A DNA stretch of 64,000 bases from Gentiana macrophylla. Lineage: Eukaryota > Streptophyta > Magnoliopsida > Gentianales > Gentianaceae. The position numbers and the translations under genes are program-made. Numbering within the stretch: the first letter of the stretch is position 1; each line of letters begins with the position of its first letter. Positions 24,265 to 51,204 of this stretch are shown here, in pieces. The notes beneath the pieces were generated by a model, which did not search any database, was not told the DNA's origin, and saw only the letters and a list, made by a program, of their open reading frames with translations. Location of the stretch: the NCBI GenBank assembly GCA_026214975.1, contig JAOBSW010000683.1, positions 1-64,000 of the forward strand. Direction: 5' to 3'.

Positions 24265-25248
24265 AAAAACAAGTAGTAACATCTTATAAAATGTAATGTG
24301 GCCAATAAACAAGTAATGTGACCACAAAAAATAGATAAAGTTACATAAAAAAATATAGTAACGTTAAAATATATATAGATATATATACGACACCTTCTCC
24401 GGCAACCGTAGCGCCGTTAACTCTTAGCGGTGCATATGGCTGACCATTGCCATGGTAAGCACCCGCTTGTTATCGATAAGCGTCGGTGCCATCCGGTAAA
24501 GCGTCGGATTGAATAGCGTGAATCCTTGGCATTGAATGCATCAAATCAGCACAAAAATGGCAGCTTTCTTTCATCGAGCCTTCCATATTTGTTTTAAGAA
24601 ACGTGGTTGTTCAAATAGCATAGAATCAGCAGCACCGGCCTTTCGAAATCGTAAACGATTTGGTTGCGATAAAAGCAGTGATTTCGAATTAATGGCTTCC
24701 AGGATCTCAGAGGATCGATTGCAGAGAAATTTCGAATGAATTCGAATTGCAAACGAATCCGGCTGAATATGGAAAGATCAAAATTGATTCGACTACACAG
24801 CTTAGGAGATAAGAATCAGAACTTGGTTTTGCAATCAAGATTGAGAAGGAACGAGAGATGAATTTGGGAAGGAGGAGCAATAGTGCGGAAATGGAAGGTC
24901 ATATGGTAAAGGCGTAGCCATCGGTAAATGCCCGGCATCCATCGACCACGACCAAGCGCCGACCATTGCTCCGCTTCCGCGGAAGTGCGGCTCCGCCGCC
25001 TCACTTACGGCAAACCCTACAACCTTAATCGCGTATTAATCGAGAAAATGTTTTGAGAATCAAAAAATGTTTTGAGAAATGGTATAATGGTAAGTTTACC
25101 TAGGTTTTGTCACAATTAATAATCGAGTTTCATTAAGTCGATAAATGCATTAATCCGTCATTCTTGACAAAAGCACAAAAGTGTAAATGAAACATATTTT
25201 GACATAACATTTTCTCATTTCGTCTTTAAAAGGAAAAATAAAATAGAA
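24265..25248. other. Unassigned stretch left of the TBL gene
   Basis: 24,265-24,390 is AT-rich with a loose repeat of AACAAGTARTAAC / AACAAGTAATGTG. From about 24,395 to 25,020 the sequence is GC-richer, with open frames of only 60-70 codons on both strands and no recognised domain. It may be a host gene fragment or a regulatory region. Confidence 0.35.
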
Positions 25249-25394
25249 TATATAATCATACATGAGCAGTGAGCGAGGTCATCACAGTGGTTTCTTGCTA
25301 GAAGTCTAGAAATTTCTCGAGTGAGATGGCCAGGGTTCGATCCCAGCATGTAGATTAAAAAAGCTTTCGTTCAGTGAAAAAAAAAAAAGAAAAA
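25249..25394 (+). mobile_element. Probable tRNA-derived SINE
   Basis: A B box GGGTTCGATCC at 25,333-25,343 lies about 45 bp after an A-box-like TCATCACAGTGG. The body ends in an A-rich tail (25,377-25,398). An AAAATAGAA motif occurs on both sides (about 25,240-25,248 and 25,395-25,404) and may be the target duplication, but it is low-complexity. It sits about 0.6 kb upstream of the TBL start. Confidence 0.6.
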
Positions 25395-25404
25395 AAAATA
25401 GAAA

Positions 25405-25976
25405 CGGCATATTCTGCAAATCTTAAACAACCATAGTAGTAAAGGGTTTGTAGAGTTATTCTCTCTGTTTTTTCATCCCAATAGAATGATCAATTAGACA
25501 AATATAAAATAGTAGGAGCATTGTAGATATTTTTTTTTTTTTAGACTCTCTATCTCATTATCTATTTTGAGAGAGGAATGAGACCATGTTCTTCTCAAAG
25601 AAGGGCCAAAACCTTTTTATTAATATTTAATATTATTTTATCAATAAATTAAAAATATTTACCAATTAATCATATGTATGAAATAATTCTCTGATTCTTT
25701 TATATTTATATTTATTCTGACGTCGCATCCTCATGCAAAAATTATCAATCTGATAAATTACATATTTATAAATTAATTTATCTTTCGTCGTATCAGCGAA
25801 GTATCAGTAGTCAACAAACTTCTCTCACAAACATCACTAGGGTTGCACTAACATAACGACAAATGAAAAGACAAGGAGGCATGTTCACCGCCTGCCCATA
25901 TTTACTCCACCCCAGAGTCCCTCCATCACATAACTTTAAATCCACAATAGCTAAATTTTTAGCCATTTTTTCAGGC
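25405..25976 (+). promoter_or_regulatory. Presumed promoter and 5' UTR region of the TBL gene
   Basis: Upstream of the predicted TBL start, AT-rich, with TATATTTATATTTATT near 25,700. No other gene is seen. The assignment is by position only. Confidence 0.3.
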
Positions 25977-41243
<15,267 letters not shown>

Positions 41244-41938
41244 AAATTCAATTAGACATATAAGATGATTAAGATATACATCTTCAAAAAGAAAATGTAT
41301 TCTTGATTGAATTTCTACCCTTTGAATTATTAATCTTTTTGAGCTAAAGTGACATGTTGTTATTATTGTTGCTATGCTCCTATACAGGGAAGTTGTAATT
41401 TAAAATACACTTATTTACCAACTTTCAAATCATCATTCTCATTTACAACAATATTTCCCCAATTTCTCTGATTGGTTTTTTTTTAACATATGCTCCCAGA
41501 TCTAGCTACCATTAAGTGACTACAAAAATTATGTTTGGAACATAAGAAGCATGTTCAATGTCTAACTAATTGCTAAGTAGGTGGTTATATTGATATAACA
41601 AATGTATGGCTGTGATTAATTGTTCTGTTCCTATTTAATTGTTCAGTTGCTAAAAACACATATTAAGGAGAGTAGTTAATCTTTGACAACGTCAAAATGA
41701 CAATAACACTCTTTGAAAAAATTAATCTGATGTTGTTTCAATCTCCCTTTGAATTAATAAATAATGATAGATGTAGAAAAATACAATAAATAATGCATTG
41801 GAAATATAACTACGGAGGGAGTACAGTCTACATATAAGGATAGATTTGTTGGTACAATATCTAGTATGATATATTCTCCCATGTACACTTGAGATGAATT
41901 AATTCAGTTAAGACTATTTTACCATTATTGTTTTCTAA
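41244..41938 (+). other. TBL 3' flank and presumed LTR end of element C
   Basis: AT-rich. The TBL 3' UTR is expected here. The part just before 41,939 should be the 5' LTR of copia C, but its left end could not be placed. ACGGAGGGAGTA at 41,812-41,823 looks like one terminus of a Stowaway-type MITE; the other terminus is not seen. Confidence 0.4.
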
Positions 41939-41953
41939 GTTGGTATCAGAGCC
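41939..41953 (+). promoter_or_regulatory. Primer-binding site of element C
   Basis: TTGGTATCAGAGCCA, the standard initiator tRNA-Met complement of plant copia elements. Confidence 0.85.
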
Positions 41954-42359
41954 ACCATGGCTCCAGGCCACGATCTTTGAGCATTCCGACAAGCGTAACC
42001 GTGCCGATGACAACATTAGAGCGACCTACAATGGCTGCCTCTCGGCAATCCTTCACCTGCTTTGCTTTTACCCACTCTTGGTGTACCCCGAACCTTTGGC
42101 GACCGGACTTCCACAATTCTCGGTCTTGGCCGGTCGGTACTCTTCCACCGACCATGCATGACAACTGCTACCAATACCGCCTTTTCTTCCGTCTCCTCTT
42201 CTCCCAAGCGATCAATAGCCGATTCGGCCCTCGTTAGCTCCGTTTGGCGGTCATCGGCTCAAACTTGCAGCGTCAAGCTTGACGGTCAAATTATCCATTG
42301 TGAAGTCAGCGATTCTTCCTATATTGAGTCATCGTTTAGATTATCATTTTAGGCACAAA

Positions 42360-42800
42360 GCCACCACCTCGGAGTTCATCACCACTCCGATTCTAAAGTT
42401 GCTCGAAACCTACGTTCGATGAATGGGTCTACGAGACCAATTGCTCCTCGGATGGATGATGAGCACCATGGTGAGCAAGCATTGATTGAAGTGGCGGGCA
42501 CCCGAGTTGCAAACACCGTATGGTTAATCACAGAATCCACTTTCCATAGTAGATTTGAGGTTCGGATGCTCGAGTACAAGATGGCTCTTACCAAAATCGA
42601 AAGAAGGGCTCAACCCGTAGTCGATTATCTCTCACTAATGAAATCCTACTCGATTATCGGCGGTGGCAAGATATCCATTACAATTGCAAAATCGATCTTG
42701 GCAAATCGGCGGACTTAGCGAGAGATTACGAGTCGGTGATTGTGAATATCAACTTCTCGTATTACTTGATCTCACATGGAATGAGGTACACTCCCGCTTG
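42360..42800 (+). pseudogene. Copia Gag remnant of element C
   Basis: An open frame at 42,419-42,718 encodes VWLITESTFHSRFEVRMLEY followed by KMALTKIERRAQPVVDYLSL. This corresponds to the plant copia Gag block that contains L-x-K-x-x-x-x-S-V-x-x-Y-L. Frames upstream (41,960-42,350) and downstream are broken. The protein would form the particle shell. It is read with the same orientation as the protease that follows. Confidence 0.65.
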
Positions 42801-43142
42801 TGACACGTGAATGGCACAATTCCACTGTTAACCTAGATCTCGGCGGTCTTTATGTCCAAATTCGCTCAAAAAATGCGTGCTTTCAGCTAAACCTCCTCTT
42901 AGGGGCTCTTGAGACCCACCACTCAAGATGCTCGTAAGTGAGTCGAGGGTTATGAAATATGAGAACCCATGGCGAGAGAAGGAAACAATGGTGGTGGTGC
43001 GAGATCTACTTGCCAAGTGTGTCAAAGGGTATGTCATCTGACCTCGATTGCTACTACAAGTATGATTCAAACTATGCGATCATCCCAGTGGAGACTAATC
43101 TCGTGAGAACAACCCAGGATGCTTATCTTTGCTACTCACTGA

Positions 43143-43508
43143 GTGCGTATGCGAGTCAAGCGGTATGTTGATAGTGGAGCCATGAGTCATGTCTGTGACC
43201 TCAACAACCTACATCTAAGTTATGGATATGAAAAAGCGGTGATAACTGACGGTGGCAATGGAGCTTCCCTTCCTGTAAATCACATTGGTAAAATCTATTT
43301 CAATTCCACCTTACTTTTAAATGATGTGTTACATGTCCCTCAAATGACAAAAAATCTTCTTAGTGTGTCTAAATTGACCTCGAGAATCATGTTTACATGG
43401 AATTTTACTCTTCTTCTTTGTTTTGTTAAGGACATTTACCATATGGAATGTCCATCTGGAAACCACTTAACAATGTTCTTGTTCACGGATTTATCTAATG
43501 CAAAATAA
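43143..43508 (+). pseudogene. Copia aspartic protease of element C
   Basis: A 121-codon frame with YVDSGAMSHVCDLNNLHLSY (active-site Asp-Ser-Gly), LPVNHIGKIYF, LLLNDVLHVPQMTKNLLSVS and the later F-x-x-x-F-x-x-L-L-C-F-V-K-D block. This is the gag-pre-integrase/protease segment of copia Pol that would cleave the polyprotein. The frame is unbroken here but lacks a start and ends at a stop, just where the element is cut off. Confidence 0.85.
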
Positions 43509-43543
43509 ACAAGTAATAATATTTATAAATCCGACACCTCAAA

Positions 43544-44160
43544 GTGCAGGATCGTAGTAAAGAGGTTGATACGAGAGTCGATCTTACGAGGAACTAACGA
43601 TTGGTAATCCTAGTTTTGTTTAACTAACTATGTCCACGAAAACTAACCTAAGCGACAAATAAAACTAAGCGAGATTGAAAGTAAAGATAACCACGAATGT
43701 AAAAGCGGAATGAAGAATGAATCTAAAGCCAGGGAAGATACGGGTTGCGGACAATTTAAACTACAACTAAACCTAATATGCAATAAGAAGATTTGACTAA
43801 ACTAAACAACTCAAGTTTTAAGGAGTTAAATTCAAATTATAACGAACAAGCGGCGATTGATCCACCTATCTAACAAGTATCAACTCTATCTCGATTATAT
43901 TGTGTTTTCTAACCAAGTTGTGATTTCACCTTGTCTAAAACATGAACCACTAATTTCTTAGATAGTTCACTATTAATCTATATATTTCGATTTAAGATTA
44001 ATGACTTTACTAATTAAAGGTGTAAACTTTGCGTTTGTAACCTAGAAATCTAAACTATTAACTCTCGTTATATAGATTAAACATCTATTCCTTATCACGA
44101 TGATCTAATGTTTATATGACTTTCATCAACATAAAACAATCAAACATGCACATCTTTTAG
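43544..44160 (-). repeat. LTR fragment G (gypsy-like)
   Basis: Starts TGCAGGATCGTAGTAAAGAG and contains GATACGAGAGTCGATCTTACGAGG, the kind of sequence at the U5 end of gypsy LTRs on the minus strand. It is cut at 44,160 by element F. There is no partner copy in the window, and the lineage is unknown. Confidence 0.45.
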
Positions 44161-45372
44161 TGCTAGTATGGTGAGTCAGTGTCGAATCCTGAGGGAACTT
44201 GGTAATTCTTCTAAGTGTGGTTAAACACCAAAGAGCTATTATTAACTCGAATCTAAACCGTAATTTTATAATCTGATATCACTCTTCTATTCTATTTTAA
44301 CATAAAATAAATGCGTAATTTAAAAGTTATTCTAATATAATATATATAGATATATAAATATATATAGATGTACATAGATTGCAAAATATATATATATATA
44401 GATATAAATATATAGATACCAATATATTTATAGAACTAAACGAGATAAGTTTATAGAACAAGCCAAAGTTTATATAATTGAATTATACGATCTTTTCCAA
44501 GATAAGCGGAATGTGCTCGATCTTTCCTTTTATATTAGGTCCAATTGAGTAAATGAAGCGGTGCACTCCACGAGGTTAACAATTCCTCCTCACACGAGTG
44601 TATGAAATTGTCATATGTCATTGTCATCGGTTTAATCTCCACAAGCGCCCCATGCTAATCTTAGTTAGTGCGAGCAGTGCGAGTACAAATCTACCCGGAT
44701 AAAAAAGGTTATTCCGTTTGTCCAGACGGCCGATGTTATTCAAAAGGCTCCGGTTGTCGGCGGATCGATTTAACTTTCGGTGTTAGTTTTAATTAAACCG
44801 TTGATTTTAACATTATTACGATCTTGGCACAATTTTAATAAGATTAATCTTTCCCAGAGACAAATCGCGGGTAGGAAATAGGATTCCGTTGTCACGCTTT
44901 ACATACGGCCAATTTTACCCTCGGTTTTCTATCTTTTATCTCATATCCTAACTTCTGCAGTGAGTTCATCATTAGGTTATATGGTTCGATTCATCTTGGT
45001 TAATTCGTCAATCCGAATATTATCAATACGTTACTGAATAGAAAAAGATTCAATTAACTCAATTTTAGTAAATTTTAATTAGGCGACATTCCTTCACGAA
45101 AAGATCGAAATAAAACTATTACATAACTTTGGCTAGTTATTAGAGTTAGCCTAAAAACATTATAAAAAAGAAAAAGATAAAAACAAACATAAATACTTAA
45201 GAAAATTTACCGATACAAATCTTTGAATCGAGTTGTATTCTTCCGGACATTACAACGACTTCAACAACACCGAACTTTCCGATAATTTCTCGAGCATTAC
45301 AAGATTACTACGAGATTATTATTTTTGGCTTAAGGCCTATTTACAAACTACTACTAAAAGAAAATAAGAAGA

Positions 45373-45424
<52 letters not shown>

Positions 45425-46149
45425 GATATATATATATATTGGTACACCTTTCTACTCTCTTGAATGAGAGGCTCATTTATATAGATGAAAGTCCCTTGGC
45501 CGGACGGGTCGAGAACAAGCCGGACCAGTCCGGTGTAATGATGGCTTCCACCTCCTTGATTAATTAGCATGTGCTCCGTATGATTATATATTTTTATATA
45601 TAATTATCAAACTCTAAAATTCATATCTCGAGTTACGGTTCTCCAAAAATCATGATTCAAGAGGCATCGGAAAGCTCTCGGGAAAATCTACAACTTTCGT
45701 GAAGGACTCTTCTTCAGATAATGTCGTTTTGATGAGTCATTCGTTTGTCGAAGATATTTTCGATTACCACTTAATAGAATCGATTAGCCACTTGACCACT
45801 TCGATTGACCACTTGACCATTTAAGTAATTCGATTGACCATTTAAGCTCGTGACACTCTCTAAATCTTTCGGAGATATGATTATACTTTAACATGTCGAT
45901 TCTCGGGGTCTCGGTTTATAAATCTGCAATAAAATACCACAAATACCCACGTAAATCTAACACGACACTCCGATTTACTAAAATCGGTACAAAATGATAA
46001 CTTTTTAATATTATTACTACTAACTACTCTAAATTATAAAGATTAATATTTCATACTATTTATACCATAATTTCATATATTTTATATAGAATTCGTTGAT
46101 AAAACATAATAATATAACGTATATTTAATCATATAAATGTAGTATATCA
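44161..46149 (-). repeat. 3' LTR of element F
   Basis: 1,989 bp, TGCTAGTATGG...GTATATCA on the plus strand. Near-copy of 58,471-60,489. It contains an (AT)n tract of 46 bp and CGATTGACCACTTGACCA repeats near 45,780-45,850. Confidence 0.9.
45375..45420. repeat. (AT)n microsatellite in the 3' LTR of element F
   Basis: About 46 bp of AT repeat, shorter than the 84 bp at the same place in the other LTR. Confidence 0.9.
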
Positions 46150-46172
46150 ACTACTCCCCTACTTAACTTTTG
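46150..46172 (-). promoter_or_regulatory. Polypurine tract of element F
   Basis: Minus strand reads CAAAAGTTAAGTAGGGGAG just before the LTR start TGATATAC. Confidence 0.65.
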
Positions 46173-48000
46173 ATCGTCATCCGAGCAAAAATAAGTAGTA
46201 ATAAAAGATAATATAATTGATCAGATTATAATTTTTAATGTAATTTATATTGTCAATATTATAAATATATTACTTATTCTAATTTAAAATTGTAAGAAGA
46301 CAGAAAGTGTATATAACTTAAATAACTTAAACATTAAATATTATTTAGATGAAATTGTACATGTAATACTTAATAAGTATAAATAAAATATTAGAATTAT
46401 TTTTAATCACAACTATTATGAAATTCTGGAATCGGAAACTTGGTCAGGTAGTCGACAAAAATGGCTTATAAAGTTTAGGCTCGGGATGTTGGTTAATCGG
46501 AAAAGCGAAATCAAAAAAAGAAAGAGGCAAGTAAATGCGTCACTACATCTTCGTATTCTTGATAAAAAATAATCATCGATTAATAGCATCCTCTTTTATT
46601 CCCTCTATTTTTCAGATTTTTCTCTTTTTTTCAATCAAGAACTAAAAGCGTGAGTGTGTGTAGAAAATCAAACTTACAAGCATTGCTTCATCAAGATTGA
46701 TCGGAGTACTACTCTTTCGATCGAAAATTACAAGTCCGGTTTCCTTAAACTTGTAATCATTCTTGAGATCTTATGATTCGACTTTTTCTATTTCATTCTA
46801 TGCCTTCATTCCCAGCAATAGGACATTTCGTGATAATACCCTAGCTGGACTACTATCATCAGCAATCGGAGCTTTTCACCTCATAGTGATATAGGACATT
46901 TCGTGATAATACCTACTCACTCAAATCATTGGTAGCTACAACCGATATGTTCTTTTATTAATTTTAATTTATCGATCATGAGATAAGGAAGATACACATT
47001 GTTTGATTAATTACGTGTAAATATGGTGCCGTTTTTAATTCTTTTAACATATCGAAATCATTACCAAAATCGACTATCTTGCAAGTGTCATGAGGTAAGA
47101 TCGAATATACTAATACTTATCTAATTTTTCCAATCTCAGCATATACCAAAACTTAGCTTTTATATCTTCATCTCTTTTTATAAATGCATTACAAACTTAC
47201 GGTATTTCAAGGAAATGTAGACCAAAATTAGCTAAAGCTTGGTTATTTAATCACAATGACAATTTCGAGTGAGGTCTTGATCACTCTAATCAAAGGTGAC
47301 GTAAGAACAAAATTGGAAATTTAGGTAATTTATTTGGCTATAGTTATATTTTGTGGTGCCAAAAATCGACATCCCTAGTCAATTCCAAACTCATAATTCA
47401 TATTGAAAGAAAATGATTCTAAAAATTTTACTTATAATTATCAACATACTTATATAATTTCATGAAAACAATATCTAATATTAATTACTTAATTATATAA
47501 ACTTAAAATCTCATTAAAATCTAAATTAGACATAAAATATAATTATAATATATCTAATATACTTTACTTAATTAAAAACTTATTCTTCCAAATTATATCA
47601 TTTTTTATTCATATTTATATATTAACTACTTAAAATTAAAAATAAGTAATAAAATTTTTGATAATTTTATAATTTATAACTATTTTGAAAATTTTAATGA
47701 ATTTTCTAACCTAACTCTCTACTCCTACTTACGAATTGGCATCGTCGATGTTCAATGAGTAGTAAAAGTATGAGTTTGAAAATCAAATTAAAATTATCTA
47801 TTAACGTTATTATTTTAAGTTCATTTTTAGCGTATACTAATTAAATAACAAACAAACTTAAAAAAACCGAAACATATATATATTAAACAAGATAGATTAT
47901 TACAAACTTAAAAGAACAACATAAACTTAACCGAACTAAAAACTTCAAACTTAACCAACTTAACTCATTAAAACTTAAACATTATAAACTAACCACCAAC
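46173..48000 (-). other. AT-rich 3' untranslated region of element F
   Basis: No open frame of note and no known motif. A ~25-bp phrase GGACATTTCGTGATAATACC occurs twice (46,822 and 46,890). The rest is A/T-rich filler. Confidence 0.5.
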
Positions 48001-48840
48001 CAACCATCTAAATCATGAGCGAACAACCCGGTGTATCAACCGGTAACAATCCAACTCGATTATCTCTGAGCGGAAAAATTTCATCCGTCTCGGCTCTCCC
48101 ACTCCACTCGCTTGAGTACAAAGATCGAAATCATCCAAGCATTAGGCATAGGTTCCCCTCACGCCTCTCGTGATTACAAACTCCAACAACATCCTTTGAA
48201 TCAAAATACCCCGATCCACAAATTCACCAAATGCCAAAGCAAAAGTAAAAGCATTTCATTATCACTAAGGCTCCCGAAATCCCAAGTAGGATACACCCTA
48301 GAGTTAATGAAATGTTTCCACGCCTTTAAATGTGGAAGTAAAGCACGTGTAGACATATCGTGATTTGTGTCGAAAAGTGGAAACAGACATTGGAAAGATT
48401 CATGGACTTTGTTCAAATGATTATACGGATTATCTAATCCCCACTTCATTTCAAAATGTTGTATCGTAACCGGTGGAATTTCGAAAAGTTGGTTGATAAT
48501 AGTAGAAGAGAAGGGAACAGCCACTCCTCTTACCGAAACAATTTGAGTGATATCGATCATGGATGTCGTCATTAGAGCGGAATAAAATTCTCGAACTATC
48601 GAGACATTTATCCTTCCTCTCGGTGTACTGACGAACTTTTTCCAGCCAAACCCTCGAATAATCGTTTTACCCCATCGATCAATTTTATCGAAATTTAACC
48701 CTTTCTCCAACTGAATTGGAGAATTCGCAAATCGAGGGTGTAAAATGATATTCTCATTAAACTTGAGATTCGGAGCATCCGAGTGTGAGGTTCGTATGAA
48801 TTGACCGATGGAGATGATCGGTTCGACATTTTAAAGCAGA
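48001..48840 (-). pseudogene. 'Putative plant transposon protein' ORF, copy b, of element F
   Basis: A 169-codon minus-strand frame (48,201-48,710). It has W-x-K-F-V-S-T-P-R-G-R-I-N, then IVREFYSALMTTSM, VRGVAVPFSSTIINQLFEIP and a second half LPHLKAWKHFINSRVYPTWD, LLLLLWHLVNLWIGV. This block order is that of the domain often found after pol in Athila elements and annotated 'putative plant transposon protein'. Its function is not established. Upstream (to 48,840) and downstream (to about 48,000) the similarity continues in shifted frames. The largest intact frame of element F. Confidence 0.7.
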
Positions 48841-49640
48841 TAAAAAATTTAAATTAGAGTTGAAAGTAAAAGATAAGCAGATTGAATGAGATGGTATGAA
48901 TTACTTCATGGTTTGTCCTTCCTTTAATAGATAGAAAATTATACATACGTGGATGCATTAGGCGAACTCTAAAATGACTCATCTCTTTTTCCTTCACGGC
49001 TCGAGCGAGTCTAGGCGGACCGGTCCGGCCTCGGCTTCCTTTTCTGCGAGGGCAGAGGTAAAAGACAATTCGTGTTTTGTTTTTTACTTCACGCGCGTAA
49101 TACTACCTACCTCCTTGAAGATATTTCATAAAGATTCATCTATCTTTATACTAACGGATAAAACGTCACATTATATTTTTGTAAAATAACGTAGTAATGA
49201 TACAAAAATTATTTTGAGTTTTTTATAGTTTTTAGAAAAATTAAAACGATTTAGAATGCAAACTATCAAAATAAACGAAAACGAAAACAAACCAATATCT
49301 AAATGACAAATATCGAATAAAATGTGCAGTAAAAATGTTTAATCAAACATAGTTATGAAATTCAATCTTCTTCATAGTCTTCCTCAAGATCGACTTGAAA
49401 GCTTGAACTCGGAAGCATCGAGAAAGTGGTGGGTGAGCTGTAGTCGTGGTCTGGCCCGAACTATCAAGACCCATCGAACTCATGCCGGTCGTGATGTGTG
49501 CAAACCAGTGAATCCTCCCCAACTAGACATCATTTGGTCTCACGAACACTGTCGAAAATACACTGTTCCACTAGATTGGCTCCCAAAGGATATGACGATG
49601 GATGAAAGCTCGAAGGTGGTGGAATAGGTGTTACCCAATC
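48841..49640 (-). other. Spacer between the two post-pol ORFs of element F
   Basis: Includes a GGACCGGTCCGG-like palindrome near 49,017 and AT-rich sequence. A plus-strand 90-codon frame at 49,355-49,627 has no recognised domain. Confidence 0.4.
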
Positions 49641-50830
49641 TGGTAAGGTATATGGATCTCACTGACAAGGTGGATAGGCAGGATCATAAAAAGTTGGATT
49701 ACGAAGCAACTGCTCGTTCCTCCTTAAACCTCTACGAATATCATCACACCACTGCCTATTACTTTTGACATACAAAGCCATGTTGGCTTGACCACGTGCA
49801 ACGTCTGACACTAAAGATTGAAACATATCATTTGTGATAGTGTTAGAGAAAGGATTTTGTTGAGGTGACTCGAAAAAGATGGAAAAGAGGAAGAAGATGT
49901 GAAAGCGGGTGGAGCTAGTTGAGTGTGACGACTTCAATCAAAGAGCGTATACTACCATCCGGAAGCCTTGTCAAACTTGGTATAATCAGATTTGCATCGG
50001 CCAGGAGATAACTTGTCATTAAGCGGAGGTGGTACTCCCACCCTACGACATAAATGCGAGATAAAACAAGGGAAATGCAGATGACTCCTGATGCAGCGAT
50101 GACAATACTTTCAAAAATTCTTTTAAACATGACCTTTCCAACATCCACTTTAACATCATTTACCATCGCCCAAGCGATACAAACATCTTCCTTTCCATAC
50201 GCAGTATGTTTACTAGAAGGGTAGAGAGTATGGCTAATAAATCTTTTAATCGCCCTTAAACCTCTAATACACCTCCCGTAGTTAAACCGATGCTCAACCC
50301 CTTTGGCGGTTGGGTCAAAAGCATCTTGAGCTCTCGAGGCGATCTGTTCAAAGCTTCTTTGGATCATCTAGATTCCAAACTACCTGTAATCCTCCTCATC
50401 AGGAAAAACTTCAACTCCAAGAATTGCATTGATAACCAGGGGTTAAAAGGAATATTTATGGCTCTTAGGGTGCAGTTTGCGACTTAGTCACTCATCTTGT
50501 GACAATGTAGATAAAGCCGAATAAAACTCGACTACTAAAGTCGTATTAATCTCCCTTCTCTTCTAGTGCTAGTTTAACCACCTGCATCGTTTTCTAAAGA
50601 TATCTTTAACTTCATCACCTAAGTCATCCAAGTCTAAACCTTTTCAACCAACACATCACATTTACTATAAATTCTCTCATACGCTTTCTTAGCCTCGGTG
50701 ATCTTTGTTTTCTCAAAGCTTACGGCTTCCTCTTGAGATGATAAAATTATTGTGCCTACTACGGAGTTGATATAGGAATGTTTGATTTTCTTTTCTTAGA
50801 GATTCTCTCTACTCGACTCGGCCATTCTAC
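49641..50830 (-). pseudogene. 'Putative plant transposon protein' ORF, copy a, of element F
   Basis: Minus-strand pieces in three frames. Near 50,600-50,700 there is a VEKGLDLDDLGDEV-type charged stretch, where copy b has MEKGLNFDKIDRWG. The piece 49,915-50,367 has LRAIKRFISHTLYPSSKHTA, VCIAWAMVNDVKVDVGKVMF and CRRVGVPPPLNDKL in the next frame. These correspond to the second half of the same domain as copy b (LKAWKHFINSRVYPT). Several stops separate the parts. Function unknown. The tail (49,659-49,937) is Ser/Pro-rich. Confidence 0.6.
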
Positions 50831-50847
50831 GATATTGGTAAAGCCGA

Positions 50848-51204
50848 TCAACAACAAAAAAACAACAAAAACAACAAAAATAAAAATGTCACAACACACT
50901 CAAAAATCAAAACAGTTGAAAGTAATCTAAAACTTATGAAAATACGAAATTGATAACTAAATAAACTAAATAATACCTTAATATGAAGAAAAGCTGTTGA
51001 AAGTAGGCCGGAAAAGTTGTTAAAGTCGCGGAAAAAATGTAGCTTGTTTTTTATCATTTTTGAATTTTGTAACTTTTGTGTATAAGAGAAGAGATGAAAA
51101 GAGGAAGAAATCAAGTAGTGGTAGTGTGTGAGGTGAATTTTGTGGAAGAATTGATAAAAATTTTCGAGTGGTGGGGTTTGGTGTGGGAAGTGCTGTTTTT
51201 GCAA
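50848..51204 (-). other. Phe/Leu-rich ORF upstream of copy a
   Basis: A 118-codon minus-strand frame, strongly hydrophobic at its C-terminus. The codons are T-rich because the plus strand is A-rich, so it is probably chance. It lies where the 5' leader of copy a would be. Confidence 0.2.

Larger units (their letters stand above)
41939..43543 (+). mobile_element. Copia element C, 5' part (primer site, gag, protease)
   Basis: Plus-strand copia element beginning with a perfect initiator-Met primer site and running through gag into the aspartic protease. It stops near 43,510-43,543, where an unrelated LTR fragment begins. Integrase, RT and the 3' LTR are absent from the window. Confidence 0.8.

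Noticed and set aside
41928..42352. Overlapping ORFs on both strands after the copia C primer site
   Set aside because: They overlap each other in several frames, have no known domain and lie in the degenerate leader/gag start of element C.
45337..45570. Minus-strand ORF with Ile/Tyr repeat
   Set aside because: It is the translation of the (AT)n microsatellite in the LTR, not a gene. The same applies to 59,647-59,889.
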